Shown here piece after piece: positions 31,094 through 32,560 of a stretch of DNA of 32,560 nt. Within the stretch, counting starts at the first letter, position 1. Each line of letters starts with the position of its first letter. This stretch comes from Saccoglossus kowalevskii (Eukaryota > Hemichordata > Enteropneusta > Harrimaniidae). A model generated the notes under the pieces. It searched no databases and was not told the origin of the DNA. It saw only the letters and a program-made list of their open reading frames with translations. Position numbers and translations under genes: made by a program. The DNA is taken from assembly GCF_000003605.2 (NCBI RefSeq), contig NW_003128868.1:71147-103706 (forward strand). Reading direction: 5' to 3'.

Positions 31094-31840
31094 CATTTTT
31101 CTTTGCATTTGGTAAAGTGTACAAGACATTGAGAAATGTTGTTCAACCTCAATTTCATTGTCATCACAGTGTTTACAAAACCTGTCTTTAACAGGCACAT
31201 TATAATAGCGACCACATTCAATTCTTAGGTGGTGGTTACTTAACCAGAATCTGGTGAGAAACTCAAGTTACAGCATTATTTTTTTAAACCGTTTAGGTAA
31301 TTTTTTAAGTGGATAATTTTTTTAAATAGTCTACAGATATATTCTTAGTTACTTTTACAGCATTCAGATTTGCTCTGTTGTCATTATTAATTTCTTCCAT
31401 TCAATATTTTTTGAAAGATTCCTTCAAGGTTTTTATAAATATTGTTTAAATTGTGATTAATATGCAAATGGTACTCTTTAACTCTTTGTTTACTTTGATA
31501 TCTTCATTTATTAAATGTGTTTTCCTGACACCAATATGATTGTACAATTTTATAATTTGTTTTTGAATGAAAACTTCAAACGCATACATACCAAATTCGC
31601 TATACGATAAATAAATTTGGATGTTTGCCATAATATATCTTGTGGATACCGACAGAAACTCATGTACTACCATGACAATGGTTGGTCTGATTAGTTATCA
31701 AAAATAAAGAGTGATAACTTAATGTTTAGTTTTCTATTACGACCAATCTTTTCTTTCCTCAAGATCCCAAAATGTTCAGTGCTGCAGAATTTAAATGCTT
31801 TTGTCGTTTTGATGAACTATTAACATTAAAACAGATGCCA
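31094..31840 (-). mobile_element. LINE reverse-transcriptase ORF2, decayed 3' part
   Basis: Minus strand. From 31261 down to 31094 one frame of 56 codons reads TRFWLSNHHLRIECGRYYN, then VPVKDRFCKHC, then IEVEQHFSMSCTLY. The pattern (R)-x-x-x-H-x-L-x-I-E-x-GR-x-x-x-(V/I)P-x-x-x-R-x-C-x-x-C...E-x-EFHF-x-x-x-C-x-x-Y is the well-known end of many non-LTR retrotransposon ORF2 proteins. Further 5' on the same strand, 31673-31446 encodes VSTRYIMANIQIYLSYSEFG and MYAFEVFIQKQIIKLYNHIG, which fits the GV..T.N..V..ELG..PL segment that precedes it. The two parts are in different frames and separated by stops, so the copy is dead. It starts about 325 bases past the transporter 3 stop, antisense. Confidence 0.8.
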
Positions 31841-31968
31841 TGTTACTCATAAACAATGTTAAACTTGTGTATCCAAATGGCCACCTCGTACTCACAGTTC
31901 AAAACAAGCATTTAAAAATTATGATGTGTACTATTCAATGCATACTATACTACCAGGGGGTAATTGGG

Positions 31969-32560
31969 TGTAATATAGACTGGATGCAATATCGACTGGA
32001 TGTAATATCGACTGGATGTAATATCGACTGGATGTTATATCGACTAGATGTAATATTAACTGGGTGTAACATTGACTGGGTGTAATATCAACTGGGTGTA
32101 ATATCGACTGGGTGTAATATCGACTGGGTGTAATATCGACTGGGTGTAATATCGACTGGATGTAATATCGACTGGATGTAATATCGACTGGGTGTAATAT
32201 CGACAGGGTGTAATATCGATTGGGTGTAATATTGACTGGAAGTAATATCAACTCGGTGAAATATTGACTGGGTGTAATATCGACTGGATGTAATATCGAC
32301 TGGATGTAATATTGACTGGATGTAATATTGACTGGATGTAATATTGACTGGATGTAATATTGACTGGATGTAATATCAACTGGATGTAATATTGACTGGA
32401 TGCAATATTGACTGGGTGTAATAGCGACTGGGTGTAATAGCGACTGGGTGTAATATCGACTGGATGTAATATCGACTGGATGTAATATCAACTGGATGTA
32501 ATATTGACTGGATGCAATATTGACTGGGTGTAATAGCGACTGGGTGTAATAGCGACTGGG
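31969..32560. repeat. 16-bp tandem satellite (about 37 copies)
   Basis: Units of TGTAATATCGACTGGR repeat without break from 31969 to the window edge, so the true length is unknown. Variants are ATTGAC, ATCAAC and AGCGAC for ATCGAC, and GGG/GGA at the unit end. Sub-blocks with the same variants (for instance near 32410 and 32530) suggest duplication of longer stretches. Because 16 and 3 share no factor, three units make one 16-residue period in any open frame. Confidence 0.97.

Noticed and set aside
31931-32491. 186-codon minus-strand open frame
   Set aside because: It is a pure product of the 16-bp satellite with a 16-residue period. No start context, exon border or family resemblance.

Overview
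This is AT-rich animal nuclear DNA, probably from a marine invertebrate. The genes have several exons with GT..AG introns, there is no operon-like packing, and the introns and gaps are full of minisatellites, short inverted-repeat elements and decayed LINE pieces. I cannot name the species. A hemichordate, other invertebrate deuterostome or lophotrochozoan would all fit.

Layout. 1-1472 is a 48-bp satellite. 1903-6738 on the minus strand holds six short exons that splice in phase into part of a TPR-type protein, most like FANCG (Fanconi anaemia group G / XRCC9). Both its first and last exons lie outside what I can identify. 7993-14099, 18189-23438 and 26327-30769, all on the plus strand, are three complete tandem genes for 12-TM monocarboxylate-type transporters (SLC16/MCT family, major facilitator superfamily). 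Each has four coding exons and three phase-1 introns at equivalent positions, so they arose by tandem duplication. The predicted proteins are 457, 490 and 504 residues. Genes 2 and 3 are the closest pair. 30770-31850 is 3' flank plus a decayed LINE reverse-transcriptase tail on the minus strand. 31969-32560 is a 16-bp satellite that runs off the window.

Introns and spacers. Gene 1 intron 2 carries four head-to-tail 132-bp copies of an inverted-repeat element, and a single diverged relative sits in gene 3 intron 3. Gene 1 intron 3 is mostly a 68-bp minisatellite. At least three other short inverted-repeat (MITE-like) families occur twice or more, and there is a likely tRNA-derived SINE, a repeat family carrying an AATTAGGTAATTAATATGCA core, and two or three LINE remnants.

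How the genes relate. The three transporters are paralogues that would move small monocarboxylate-type or related organic solutes across a membrane. They differ mainly in the central cytoplasmic loop and in the C-terminal tail. The FANCG-like gene is an unrelated DNA-repair neighbour that points away from transporter 1.
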